Shown here piece by piece: positions 8,598 through 17,162 of a stretch of DNA of 64,000 nt (its first letter is position 1; each line of letters begins with the position of its first letter). The stretch comes from Pedobacter sp. L105. Its GTDB lineage: Bacteria; Bacteroidota; Bacteroidia; Sphingobacteriales; Sphingobacteriaceae. The DNA lies in contig NZ_LMUP01000004.1 in assembly GCF_009765875.1 (NCBI RefSeq), forward strand, positions 372,001-436,000. The letters run 5' to 3'. The notes under the pieces were generated by a model. The model had not been told where the DNA came from, made no database searches, and worked only from the letters and a program-made list of their open reading frames with translations. The translations under genes were made by a program, and so were the position numbers.

Positions 8598-9710
8598 ATG
8601 CATATGATAGCAATTACAAATTGTAAATTTTTTCGCGGTACACAACTGGATACAGGTTCTTCTATTTTGATAGCCGACGGACTGATCAGGGAATTGATCA
8701 CTGGTCCGGTACCTTCAGGTTATGAAATTATTGATGCAAAAGGATGTTACGTTTCGCCCGGGTTTATCGACCTGCAGTTATACGGAAGCGGCGGAAACCT
8801 TTTCTCCGCTTACCCGGTAGCTGAAACGCTGGAGCAGATGGATGCTGATCTGATCAGTAAAGGTACAATTGGTTTCCTGGCCTGTGTAGCTACCAATACC
8901 ATGGACATTGTTTATGAGGCCATTGCTGCTGCTAAAGCTTATCGTCCAAATGCCAAAGGTTTTTTAGGCCTCCATCTGGAAGGTCCTTATCTGAACCCTA
9001 AAAGATTGGGTGCCCATCCTGAAAAATACGTGCATAAGGCTACCCTCGATGAGGTGAAAAGAATAGTCGAAGAGGCAGATGGTGTAGTTAAAATGATGAC
9101 CATTGCCCACGAACTGCAGGATGATGAGGTAATTAATTACCTGCTTGATCAGGGGATCGTTCTCTCCCTGGGACATAGTGATGCAAATTTCGAGCAGGCC
9201 AATCAGGCTTTCAGCGCTGGTTTTACAACCACCACGCATCTCTTTAATGCCATGCCTTCTATACACCATAGAAATCCAAACCTGCCAGCTGCTGTGTTCA
9301 ATCACCCTTTGGCTATGGCAAGTATTATTGCCGATGGTTCCCATGTTGATTTTGAGATCGTCAAAATGAGCTACACGCTGATGAAGGAAAGATTGTTCCT
9401 GATCACGGATGCGGTTACTGCCTGTAATATAGGCCCCTATGAACACCGATTAGAAGGTGGTAGATATGTAACGGGTGAGGGTACGATATCAGGCTCTAAC
9501 ATTACTTTAAATGACGCCGTGAAGAATTGTGTACAGTTTTGCGGCATACCTCTTTATGATGCCTTAAATATGGCTTCATTGTATCCGGCACGTGTTCTCC
9601 ATCTGGAGGATCGTCTGGGAGCATTGGAGGCCGGAAAGGCTGCCACTTTATTGCTGTTATCAGATGATTTGGCCCTGCAAAAGGTATTTCTGGAAGGAGT
9701 TGAACAATAG
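8598..9710 (+). CDS. nagA: N-acetylglucosamine-6-phosphate deacetylase
   Basis: A 370-residue amidohydrolase-fold enzyme that converts GlcNAc-6-phosphate to glucosamine-6-phosphate and acetate in amino-sugar and cell-wall recycling. Visible motifs: SPGFIDLQLYGSGGNLFSA, the metal Glu in HLEGPYLNPKRLGAH, LGHSDA and TTHLFNAM with the two metal His, FLITDAV with the catalytic Asp, and the C-terminal ASLYPARVLHLEDRLGALEAGKAA. Either ATG (8598 or 8604) could start it. It begins right after the tsf terminator and is followed by pyrH, with no other nag genes in view. Confidence 0.93.
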   Translation: MHMIAITNCKFFRGTQLDTGSSILIADGLIRELITGPVPSGYEIIDAKGCYVSPGFIDLQLYGSGGNLFSAYPVAETLEQMDADLISKGTIGFLACVATNTMDIVYEAIAAAKAYRPNAKGFLGLHLEGPYLNPKRLGAHPEKYVHKATLDEVKRIVEEADGVVKMMTIAHELQDDEVINYLLDQGIVLSLGHSDANFEQANQAFSAGFTTTTHLFNAMPSIHHRNPNLPAAVFNHPLAMASIIADGSHVDFEIVKMSYTLMKERLFLITDAVTACNIGPYEHRLEGGRYVTGEGTISGSNITLNDAVKNCVQFCGIPLYDALNMASLYPARVLHLEDRLGALEAGKAATLLLLSDDLALQKVFLEGVEQ

Positions 9711-9735
9711 ATCTTAATTAATTAAAACAAATAGT

Positions 9736-9743
9736 TATTTTTG
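9736..9743 (+). promoter_or_regulatory. -7 promoter element of pyrH
   Basis: TATTTTTG fits TAnnTTTG and ends five bases before the pyrH ATG, predicting a leaderless or nearly leaderless transcript. No TTTG box at the ideal distance was seen. Confidence 0.55.
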
Positions 9744-9748
9744 GAGTC

Positions 9749-10456
9749 ATGAAGTATAAAAGGATCCTACTAAAGTTAAGCGGAGAATCGCTGATGGGCG
9801 AAAAGCAATATGGTATTGATAATGCAGTTGTAAAACAATACGCTGAAGAAATCAAAGCTGTTCATGCCCAGGGCCTGGAAGTTGCTATTGTTATTGGCGG
9901 CGGTAATATTTTCAGAGGCCTGAGTGCAGAAAAATCAGGTATGGATCGTGCTCAGGCAGATTATATGGGAATGCTGGCCACAGTGATCAATAGTATGGCT
10001 TTGCAGGATGCACTAGAGAAAGTAGGATTAAAAACCAGATTACTTACAGCCATTAAAATGGAACAGATCTGTGAACCTTTTATTCGCAGAAGAGCAGTAA
10101 GACATTTGGAAAAGGGCCGTGTGGTTATTTTCGGTGCCGGAACCGGTAATCCTTACTTCACTACAGACTCTGCAGCAGCTTTGCGCGCTATTGAAATTAA
10201 AGCTGATGTGGTACTTAAAGGAACCCGTGTAGATGGTATCTATACTGCCGATCCTGAAAAAGACCCTAATGCAACACGTTACTCCGAAATCTCATTCAAA
10301 GAGGTATATGCAAAGGGATTAAACGTAATGGATATGACCGCTTTTACACTTTGCGAGGAGAATGAATTGCCGATTATCGTTTTTGATATGAACAAAACAG
10401 GAAACTTTATGAAAATTGCACAGGGAGAAGAAATCGGTACCCTGGTTAAAGTTTAA
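9749..10456 (+). CDS. pyrH: UMP kinase
   Basis: A 235-residue kinase of the amino-acid-kinase fold that phosphorylates UMP to UDP. Motifs: [14 protein letters not shown] at the N-terminus, [10 protein letters not shown], the [18 protein letters not shown] helix, [20 protein letters not shown] and [17 protein letters not shown]. The pyrH-frr order, 27 bp apart, is widely conserved. Confidence 0.97.
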   Translation: MKYKRILLKLSGESLMGEKQYGIDNAVVKQYAEEIKAVHAQGLEVAIVIGGGNIFRGLSAEKSGMDRAQADYMGMLATVINSMALQDALEKVGLKTRLLTAIKMEQICEPFIRRRAVRHLEKGRVVIFGAGTGNPYFTTDSAAALRAIEIKADVVLKGTRVDGIYTADPEKDPNATRYSEISFKEVYAKGLNVMDMTAFTLCEENELPIIVFDMNKTGNFMKIAQGEEIGTLVKV

Positions 10457-10483
10457 TAAAAATATATTTTTGAAAACTAAATT

Positions 10484-11047
10484 ATGAATGACCTCATAAA
10501 AAAACAATTACAGGATGCTCAGGCAACAATGGATAAAGCAATTATTCACTGTGAATCTGAACTGACCAAAATACGTGCAGGTAAGGCTTCAGCAGGTATG
10601 CTGGATGGAATTATGGTAGACTATTATGGCAGTGCAACAGGTTTGGGCCAGGTAGCAAGTATCAATACACCCGATGCACGAACTATATTAGTTCAGCCAT
10701 GGGAAAAAAACATGCTCATTCCTATTGAGCGTGCTATTATGGAAGCAAACATCGGGATCAACCCGCAGAATGACGGTATCGTTATTCGTTTAGGTGTACC
10801 TCCGCTGACTGAAGAACGCAGAAGAGACCTGGTAAAAAAGGTTAAAGAAGAAGCAGAGCGTGGTCGTATTACGGTTCGTAATATCCGTAAGGATGCCAAT
10901 GAGAAAATTAAAAAACTCAAAGGTGAAGGCGTATCTGATGATGACATCAAAGCTGGTGAGGCAGAAGTTCAGAAAATCACAGATCTTTATATTGTGAAAG
11001 TAGATAAACATGCTGAAGCAAAAGAAAAAGATGTAATGACGGTTTAA
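10484..11047 (+). CDS. frr: ribosome recycling factor
   Basis: A 187-residue RRF that splits post-termination ribosomes together with EF-G. The N-terminal helix bundle carries ELTKIRAGKASAGMLDGIMVDYYGS, followed by the small domain (NTPDARTILVQPWEKN) and the long C-terminal helix with LTEERRRDLVKKVKEEAERGRITVRNIR in part. Length is normal. It is co-transcribed with pyrH; a structured terminator lies 30 bp downstream. Confidence 0.97.
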   Translation: MNDLIKKQLQDAQATMDKAIIHCESELTKIRAGKASAGMLDGIMVDYYGSATGLGQVASINTPDARTILVQPWEKNMLIPIERAIMEANIGINPQNDGIVIRLGVPPLTEERRRDLVKKVKEEAERGRITVRNIRKDANEKIKKLKGEGVSDDDIKAGEAEVQKITDLYIVKVDKHAEAKEKDVMTV

Positions 11048-11076
11048 CAACCAGAAATATAATGTAATCGTAATTT

Positions 11077-11116
11077 AAAGGGAATGTAGCTTTTGCTAGA
11101 TTCCCTTTGTTTATTT
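11077..11116 (+). terminator. terminator of pyrH-frr
   Basis: AAAGGGAAT (11077-11085) pairs with ATTCCCTTT (11100-11108), and TAGC/GCTA extend the stem around a TTTT loop; GTTTATTTT follows. The structure covers the TTG at 11093, which argues against that codon as the start of the next gene. Confidence 0.8.
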
Positions 11117-11137
11117 TCGTGCTTTTATTATCTCCAA

Positions 11138-12877
11138 ATGAATCTATTAGTACAGTATCTTAAGAATTATAAATGGATAGTTTGCCTTGCACTCCTGCTG
11201 GCAGCTATCAACATCGGGTTTTCCCTGCTCGATCCTTACATCACTGGTCGTATTGTCGACCGTTTTATAGAAAAGAAAAATGTCCTGAGCCATCATGAGT
11301 TTGTATTGGGTGTATTGGGTTTAGTGGGCCTCGGCGTGGGCGCTGCCATGGTATCCAGGATCGCGAAAAACTTTCAGGATTATTTTACCAGTATCGTGGT
11401 GCAGAAAGTGGGCGCACAGATGTATGCCGACGGACTTAAACATTCACTGGAATTACCTTACCAGGTTTTTGAAGATCAGCGCAGCGGTGAAACACTGGGT
11501 ATTCTTCAAAAAGTAAGACTCGACAGTGAAAAATTTATCACCGCTTTTATCAGTATCCTGTTTGTAAGTCTGATCGGGATGGTTTTCGTTATCGTCTATT
11601 CTGTAGCCGTAAGTTATAAAGTAACGTTAATTTATTTTACGGCTATTCCGATTATCAGCTTTGTAAGCTGGTTCCTGAGCAGAAAAATAAAGACTATACA
11701 GCTAAAGATTGTGGCTGAAACCACAGCGCTGGCGGGTTCTACTACTGAGTCACTGAGAAACATCGAGCTGGTAAAGAGTTTAGGCCTGGCGAGTCAGGAA
11801 ATAGAGCGTTTAAATAAAACAACTTACAAGATCCTGGGATTGGAATTGAGAAAGGTAAAGTATGTAAGAAGCATGGCCTTTGTACAGGGCACTACCGTTA
11901 ACCTGGTACGAAGTATTATGGTTGTCGTGTTATTGATCCTCATCTTTGAAAATACGATCTCCGCAGGACAGTATTTCTCGTTTCTGTTTTATTCATTTTT
12001 CCTTTTTGGTCCTTTACAGGAACTGGGCAATGTAATCCTCTCCTGGAGGGAGGCTGAAGTTTCCCTTGGTAACTTTAAGAATATCCTGAGTACGCCGATT
12101 GACCAGAAACCATTAAATCCTAAAAAACTGAATAAAATTGAATCCCTTGAATTTTCTGATTTGAGTTTCAGGCACCTTACAGGTAAAACAAATGCCCTGA
12201 ATGAGATCAGTTTTAAGGTAAAAGATGGAGAGACCATCGCTTTTGTTGGTCCTTCAGGATCAGGAAAAACTACGCTGGTTAAGCTGTTGGTTGGTTTGTA
12301 TCAGCCGGTTGTGGGGGAAGTGTTATACAATAACATCACCAGTAAGGAAATCGATCTTGATCTGTTAAGAGAGAAAATAGGTTTTGTAACACAGGATACA
12401 CAACTGTTTTCTGGAACAATCCGGGAAAATCTTCAGTTTGTTCGTCCGGGGGCTACCGATGAGGAATGTCTGAATGTATTGGAACAGGCTGCCTGTCAAA
12501 GTCTGCTGTCACGTGCGGACAAAGGATTGGATACGGTGATCGGTGAAGGAGGGGTTAAAGTATCCGGAGGTGAAAAACAGAGGCTTTCTATTGCCCGCGC
12601 TTTACTTCGCAGACCAGATATCCTGGTTTTTGATGAAGCCACTTCGTCACTGGATTCATTAACAGAAGAAGAAATTACAGGTACGATCAGGGAAGTATCT
12701 GATCATACCAATCATATTACTATCCTTATTGCACACAGGTTATCTACGATACGCCATGCTGACAGGATTTATGTGCTGGAAAAAGGGCATATCATTGAGC
12801 AGGGAGAACATACAGAACTCCTTGCAGAGAAAGGCCTGTATTATGCCATGTGGCGCCAGCAGGTAGGAGAAAGATAA
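11138..12877 (+). CDS. ABC transporter, fused permease and ATPase
   Basis: A half-transporter of about 579 residues (dimer expected). Six membrane helices lie in residues about 15-300. The ATPase domain has Walker A GPSGSGKTTLVK, Q-loop VTQDTQLFSGTI, signature VSGGEKQRLSIARALL, Walker B ILVFDEATSSLD and the H-loop AHRLSTIRHAD. This is the exporter type (MsbA/LmrA-like); the substrate is unknown. The frame is open from a TTG at 11093, but that lies inside the frr terminator, so the ATG at 11138 is preferred. Confidence 0.88.
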   Translation: MNLLVQYLKNYKWIVCLALLLAAINIGFSLLDPYITGRIVDRFIEKKNVLSHHEFVLGVLGLVGLGVGAAMVSRIAKNFQDYFTSIVVQKVGAQMYADGLKHSLELPYQVFEDQRSGETLGILQKVRLDSEKFITAFISILFVSLIGMVFVIVYSVAVSYKVTLIYFTAIPIISFVSWFLSRKIKTIQLKIVAETTALAGSTTESLRNIELVKSLGLASQEIERLNKTTYKILGLELRKVKYVRSMAFVQGTTVNLVRSIMVVVLLILIFENTISAGQYFSFLFYSFFLFGPLQELGNVILSWREAEVSLGNFKNILSTPIDQKPLNPKKLNKIESLEFSDLSFRHLTGKTNALNEISFKVKDGETIAFVGPSGSGKTTLVKLLVGLYQPVVGEVLYNNITSKEIDLDLLREKIGFVTQDTQLFSGTIRENLQFVRPGATDEECLNVLEQAACQSLLSRADKGLDTVIGEGGVKVSGGEKQRLSIARALLRRPDILVFDEATSSLDSLTEEEITGTIREVSDHTNHITILIAHRLSTIRHADRIYVLEKGHIIEQGEHTELLAEKGLYYAMWRQQVGER

Positions 12878-12900
12878 ACCAGGAGTAATATCCGTTTAAG

Positions 12901-12937
12901 AAGGGGCTGTTCATTCATTATGATCAGCCCCTTTTTT
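12901..12937 (+). terminator. terminator of the ABC exporter gene
   Basis: AAGGGGCTG and CAGCCCCTT form a stem; the 3' arm runs into TTTTTTG. The remaining bases up to 13192 are AT-rich and hold no gene that I can support, only the upstream region of the arabinofuranosidase gene. Confidence 0.88.
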
Positions 12938-13192
12938 GTGTATGTAAACTTTTTATCATCGCTTATTAGTTCGTATTTAAAAGGATTCAGCTGATTGGAA
13001 TGTTACATTTATTATTTTTTAAATGTTAAGTTGACGATTAATGATTTTTTCCTACATTAGGCTTATAATTGAGCAATCAATTCAAAAAAATACCAAATAT
13101 AAATTAGCCCAGATAATTAAAAGCTATCCTGTTACAGGATGTCAAAGCCAGGATTATACGGCGAAACCTTGAATGATGAAATTAAAGGGATT

Positions 13193-14740
13193 ATGATCTT
13201 CAAAAAAACTCTCCTCCGGCTTAGCTGTCTGGCCGCTTTAACAGCTGGCAGTATCAACGTGCTTTTTGCACAGCAAACGACGGTTATTTTACATGCAGAT
13301 CGGCCGTCTGGCACTATCAGTAAAAATATCTATGGGCATTTTGCAGAACATCTGGGCAGGTCTATTTATGACGGTTTTTTTGTTGGGGACAGTTCTTCCA
13401 TTCCAAATACTGCGGGGGTAAGAAATGATATTATTGCGGCTTTAAAAAATCTTAATATTCCGAACCTCCGCTGGCCGGGCGGCTGTTTTGCCGACCGTTA
13501 TCATTGGAAAGATGGTGTAGGGCCAAAAGGTCTACGCCCTACTGTAGTTAATACCATGTGGGGAGGCGTAACCGAGGACAATAGTTTTGGAACGCATGAT
13601 TTCCTGAATCTGTGTAAATTGTTGGGAGCAGAGCCTTATCTGGCAGGTAATACCGGAAGCGGGACGGTACAGGAGCTGGCCGACTGGGTGCAATATGTAA
13701 ATTTTGACGGCAAAAGCCCGATGTCTGATCTGCGTGTTAAAAATGGACAGGAGAAACCATGGAATGTTAAATTCTGGGGCGTAGGGAACGAGGCTTGGGG
13801 ATGCGGTGGAAATATGACACCGGAGTATTACGTAGGTGAATACCGCAAGTACTCGACTTTCATGTCGGGAAATAATTTATTTAAAATTGCCTCAGGTGCC
13901 AATGTGGATGATTACCACTGGACGGAAACCCTGATGAAAGGTATTCCATTGAATATGATGAACGGCATCGCCCTGCATTCTTATTCCTTCCCCAGCTGGG
14001 AGAAGAAAGGTCCCGCAACGGGATTTACTGAGCAGAATTATTTCGAAACCATGAAAACTGCTTTGCGGATGGATGAACTGATCAGGAAACATACGGCTAT
14101 TATGGATCAATACGATCCGTCTAAAAAAATTGCTTTGGTGGTTGATGAATGGGGAGGATGGTATGATGTAGAGCCGGGTACAAATCCGGGATTTTTATAT
14201 CAGCAGAATACCATGCGTGATGCTATGATTGCAGGTTCCACACTGAATATTTTTAATAACCACAGTGATCGTGTGAAGGTGGCCAACCTGGCGCAATGTG
14301 TAAATGTTTTACAGGCAGTCATATTAACCCGTAAGGAAAAGATGATCCTTACGCCTACTTATTATGTGATGGAAATGTACAAGGTGCATCAGGATGCAAT
14401 TTTACTTCCTGTAGAAGTTAAAACAGATGACTATGTATTTGGTGGGGAGAAACTACCTTCCGTTTCTGTATCGGCTTCTAAAGATGCCAAAGGAGTAATA
14501 CACGTATCGGTTGTGAATATCAACAGCAGTAAAAGTGAGGAAATAGAAATTGATATTACCGGGCGGCAGTATAAATCAGTAAAAGGCAGAATACTGACTT
14601 CGGCTAAAATAGATGATCACAATACATTTGAAAAACCTGATCTGATTAAACCAGCTATTTTTAAAGGAGCAGCCCTGAAAGACGGAAAACTGAAAGTAAA
14701 ACTTCCTCCGTTTTCATTGGCCACGCTGGATTTAAACTAA
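13193..14740 (+). CDS. secreted GH51 alpha-L-arabinofuranosidase
   Basis: A 515-residue glycoside hydrolase of family 51 that releases terminal alpha-L-arabinofuranose from arabinan or arabinoxylan. The signal peptide spans residues 1-27 (ends VLFAQ). Catalytic residues by motif: acid/base Glu near 200 in GVGNEAWGCGG, nucleophile Glu near 319 in LVVDEWGGWYD. LRWPGGCFADRYHW and the C-terminal beta-sandwich complete the family plan. The frame extends to an ATG at 13139, but 13193 gives the proper signal peptide. The neighbours are a broken GH43 gene and a second GH51 gene, so this was an arabinan-use locus. Confidence 0.93.
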   Translation: MIFKKTLLRLSCLAALTAGSINVLFAQQTTVILHADRPSGTISKNIYGHFAEHLGRSIYDGFFVGDSSSIPNTAGVRNDIIAALKNLNIPNLRWPGGCFADRYHWKDGVGPKGLRPTVVNTMWGGVTEDNSFGTHDFLNLCKLLGAEPYLAGNTGSGTVQELADWVQYVNFDGKSPMSDLRVKNGQEKPWNVKFWGVGNEAWGCGGNMTPEYYVGEYRKYSTFMSGNNLFKIASGANVDDYHWTETLMKGIPLNMMNGIALHSYSFPSWEKKGPATGFTEQNYFETMKTALRMDELIRKHTAIMDQYDPSKKIALVVDEWGGWYDVEPGTNPGFLYQQNTMRDAMIAGSTLNIFNNHSDRVKVANLAQCVNVLQAVILTRKEKMILTPTYYVMEMYKVHQDAILLPVEVKTDDYVFGGEKLPSVSVSASKDAKGVIHVSVVNINSSKSEEIEIDITGRQYKSVKGRILTSAKIDDHNTFEKPDLIKPAIFKGAALKDGKLKVKLPPFSLATLDLN

Positions 14741-14764
14741 TTGATCAATTTTTTAAGAGACAGC

Positions 14765-15080
14765 ATGAATAAACAACGGATATCATCTTTCCTATTCCTA
14801 CCAGTTCCCGGAAAAGATCGCTTACGCCATGAGCCGTAAGGTGACAGGCCCCTGGGTTTTTAAAGGGATCCTGAATGAAATAGCAGGAAATTCCAATACC
14901 AATCACCAGGCGATCATCGATTTTAAAGGGAAGTCCTACTTCATTTATCATAACGGGTCTATCCCAACAAACGGGGGAAGCTTCAGAAGGTCTGTCTGTA
15001 TAGACCGGCTGAATTATAACACAGATGGCACCATGCAGCGCATAAGAATGACCACAGAAGGATTAAAAGCTTTGAACTAA
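14765..15080 (+). pseudogene. internally deleted GH43 arabinanase/xylosidase-type gene
   Basis: An ATG at 14765 starts what looks like a signal peptide (MNKQRISSFLFL), but its frame soon stops. In the +1-shifted frame, open from 14769, lies the end of a GH43 protein: NGYHLSYSYQFPEKIAYAMS, then GPWVFKGIL, QAIIDFKGKSYFIYHNG, RRSVCIDRL and the stop at 15080. About 100 codons of the C-terminal part remain of a protein that should exceed 300. The simplest reading is a deletion that joined the first dozen codons to the last third out of frame. It lies 24 bp after one GH51 gene and 21 bp before another. Confidence 0.8.
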
Positions 15081-15101
15081 GCTGATATAAAATCAATACA
15101 G

Positions 15102-17078
15102 ATGAACTTTAAACCAATTGTTATTACAGCTTTAGCCGTATTCAGTTTACTGAATGTAAGGGCACAAAAAAAGATAATCACTGTTAATCCCAGCCAGATC
15201 ACTGCACAGGTGCAGCCTGAAATGTGGGGCGTGTTTTTTGAAGACATCAACATGGGTGCAGATGGCGGTATCTATGCAGAGTTAATTAAAAACAGGTCTT
15301 TTGAGTTTGCTGCTCCGCTGATGGGCTGGACTACCCAGGGCACTCAATTAAAAGAAGGCGACCTGCTGATTTTAAACAGGCAGGAAAAGGATGTCAATAA
15401 CCCCCGTTTTCTGCGTGTAAAATCTACGGCAGTGAACAAGGGAGATCTAAGTATAACAAACGAAGGTTTTAAGGGAATAGGTGTTAAAAAGGGCTTGTCT
15501 TATGATTTCTCTGTTTTCTACAGGCAGACTTCTCCGGGAGTAAAATTGCATGCGGAACTGATAGACAGTACCGGTAAAGTATTGGGAAGCGGCGTGCTGA
15601 ACCCAGAAGGAAGTGATAACCAGTGGAAGCGCCAGTCGGTAAGCTTCATTGCAAATGAAACTGTAGAGAAAGCCAGCTTTAACCTTTGGTTTGAAGGTAC
15701 AGGACAGATTGATCTGGATATGATCTCCCTGTTTCCCGGAGATACCTGGAAACACAGAAAAGGTGGTCTTCGTGGCGATATGGTTCAAATGCTGGCAGAT
15801 ATGAGACCTGGATTTATCCGTTTTCCCGGTGGATGTATTGTTGAAGGCCGCGATTTATCTACCCGTTACCAATGGAAAAAAACCATAGGGCCGGTAGAAG
15901 ACCGCAAGCTGATCATCAACCGCTGGAATACTGAATTTAAACACCGCCCTGCGCCAGATTATTACCAAACTTTTGGTTTAGGCTTTTACGAATACTTCCA
16001 GTTGTCTGAGGATATAGGCGCAGAGCCTTTGCCTATTCTAAACTGCGGAATGGCCTGTCAGTTTAACACTGCAGAACTAGTTCCGCTGGATGAACTGGAG
16101 CCTTATATACAGGATGCGCTCGACCTGATAGAGTTTGCCAATGGGAACATAACTACACCATTTGGTAAGATCAGGGCTGATATGGGGCATCCTGCACCTT
16201 TCCATTTAAAGATGATGGGTATAGGTAATGAAAACTGGGGCCCGCAATATTTAGAGCGCCTGGCTTTATTTACAAAAGCTTTGAAAAGCAGGTATCCTGA
16301 AATTAAGCTGGTGAACAGTTCAGGGACAGATCCGAATGGCGAGCGCTTTGATCTGCTCAATACCTCCCTGCGGAAAATGAAAGCAGACATCATTGATGAA
16401 CATTATTACCGTTCACCGGAATGGTTTCTGAAAAATGCAAACCGTTATGACAATTATGATAAAAATGGCTCCAAAGTATTTGCCGGAGAATATGCAGCCC
16501 AAAGTGTAGGTATCGCACTTCCAACAAACAGGAATGCCTGGCAATGCGGAATGGCAGAAGCTGCTTTTATGACCGGGCTGGAAAGAAATGCTGATGTGGT
16601 ACATATGGCTTCTTACGCTCCTCTGTTTGCACAGATAGATGGCTGGCAATGGACACCAGATATGATCTGGGTAGACAATCTGAAAGTATATGGTACCCCT
16701 AATTATTATGTGCAGAAATTATATTCTTTGAATAAAGGAACTGATGTAGTGAGCATTCTGGAAGACGGAAAGTTAATAGAAGGACAGGATAGCATCTATG
16801 CTTCTGCAGTGATAGAACGGAAAACCAATGAACTGATTGTTAAAGTGATTAATACTTCCTCATCTCCTGTAACCAGGGATATCAAAGTAGATGGCAAAAA
16901 ACTCGCTTCAAAAGGTAAATTGACGTTGATGCAAAATGCAAACCTGAATGCGGTAAACTCATTCAGCAATGCTATTAACCTTAGCCCTAAGGAACAAACT
17001 CTAGCCGTTAAGAACAATGGAGTTGCCCTTAGTTTACAGCCTTATTCGTTCAATATTGTACGTATACCAATGAAATAA
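15102..17078 (+). CDS. secreted GH51 alpha-L-arabinofuranosidase with N-terminal binding-type module
   Basis: A 658-residue protein. Residues 1-21 are a signal peptide (ends VRAQ). The N-terminal 200 residues include a jelly-roll, carbohydrate-binding-like segment (SYDFSVFYRQ, FNLWFEGTGQIDLDMISLFP). The GH51 barrel has RPGFIRFPGGCIVEG, acid/base Glu near 377 in GIGNENWGPQY and nucleophile Glu near 463 in VFAGEYAAQ, then a C-terminal sandwich. It belongs to a different GH51 subgroup from the first enzyme. It is likely in one operon with it, with the broken GH43 gene between. Confidence 0.93.
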   Translation: MNFKPIVITALAVFSLLNVRAQKKIITVNPSQITAQVQPEMWGVFFEDINMGADGGIYAELIKNRSFEFAAPLMGWTTQGTQLKEGDLLILNRQEKDVNNPRFLRVKSTAVNKGDLSITNEGFKGIGVKKGLSYDFSVFYRQTSPGVKLHAELIDSTGKVLGSGVLNPEGSDNQWKRQSVSFIANETVEKASFNLWFEGTGQIDLDMISLFPGDTWKHRKGGLRGDMVQMLADMRPGFIRFPGGCIVEGRDLSTRYQWKKTIGPVEDRKLIINRWNTEFKHRPAPDYYQTFGLGFYEYFQLSEDIGAEPLPILNCGMACQFNTAELVPLDELEPYIQDALDLIEFANGNITTPFGKIRADMGHPAPFHLKMMGIGNENWGPQYLERLALFTKALKSRYPEIKLVNSSGTDPNGERFDLLNTSLRKMKADIIDEHYYRSPEWFLKNANRYDNYDKNGSKVFAGEYAAQSVGIALPTNRNAWQCGMAEAAFMTGLERNADVVHMASYAPLFAQIDGWQWTPDMIWVDNLKVYGTPNYYVQKLYSLNKGTDVVSILEDGKLIEGQDSIYASAVIERKTNELIVKVINTSSSPVTRDIKVDGKKLASKGKLTLMQNANLNAVNSFSNAINLSPKEQTLAVKNNGVALSLQPYSFNIVRIPMK

Positions 17079-17080
17079 TT

Positions 17081-17160
17081 ATGAAAACTATCACCGCCCT
17101 GTTATTTGTATGTTTTAGGAATTCAATTGGATAAATGGCTGGCCGGCGGTAAAATTATAA
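17081..17160 (+). pseudogene. remnant of a second secreted enzyme gene: start and tail only
   Basis: An ATG two bases after the GH51 stop begins a signal-peptide-like run (MKTITALLFVCF) that hits a stop at 17132-17134. In another frame the end reads FNWINGWPAVKL and TAA at 17158-17160, which resembles the WxxGWP ending of GH43 enzymes. So the first dozen and last dozen codons of a gene seem joined by an out-of-frame deletion. The family call is tentative because only about 12 residues are left. Confidence 0.55.
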
Positions 17161-17162
17161 AT

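Noticed and set aside
8964-9446. A 160-codon minus-strand frame inside nagA
   Set aside because: It is antisense to the conserved NagA active-site blocks.
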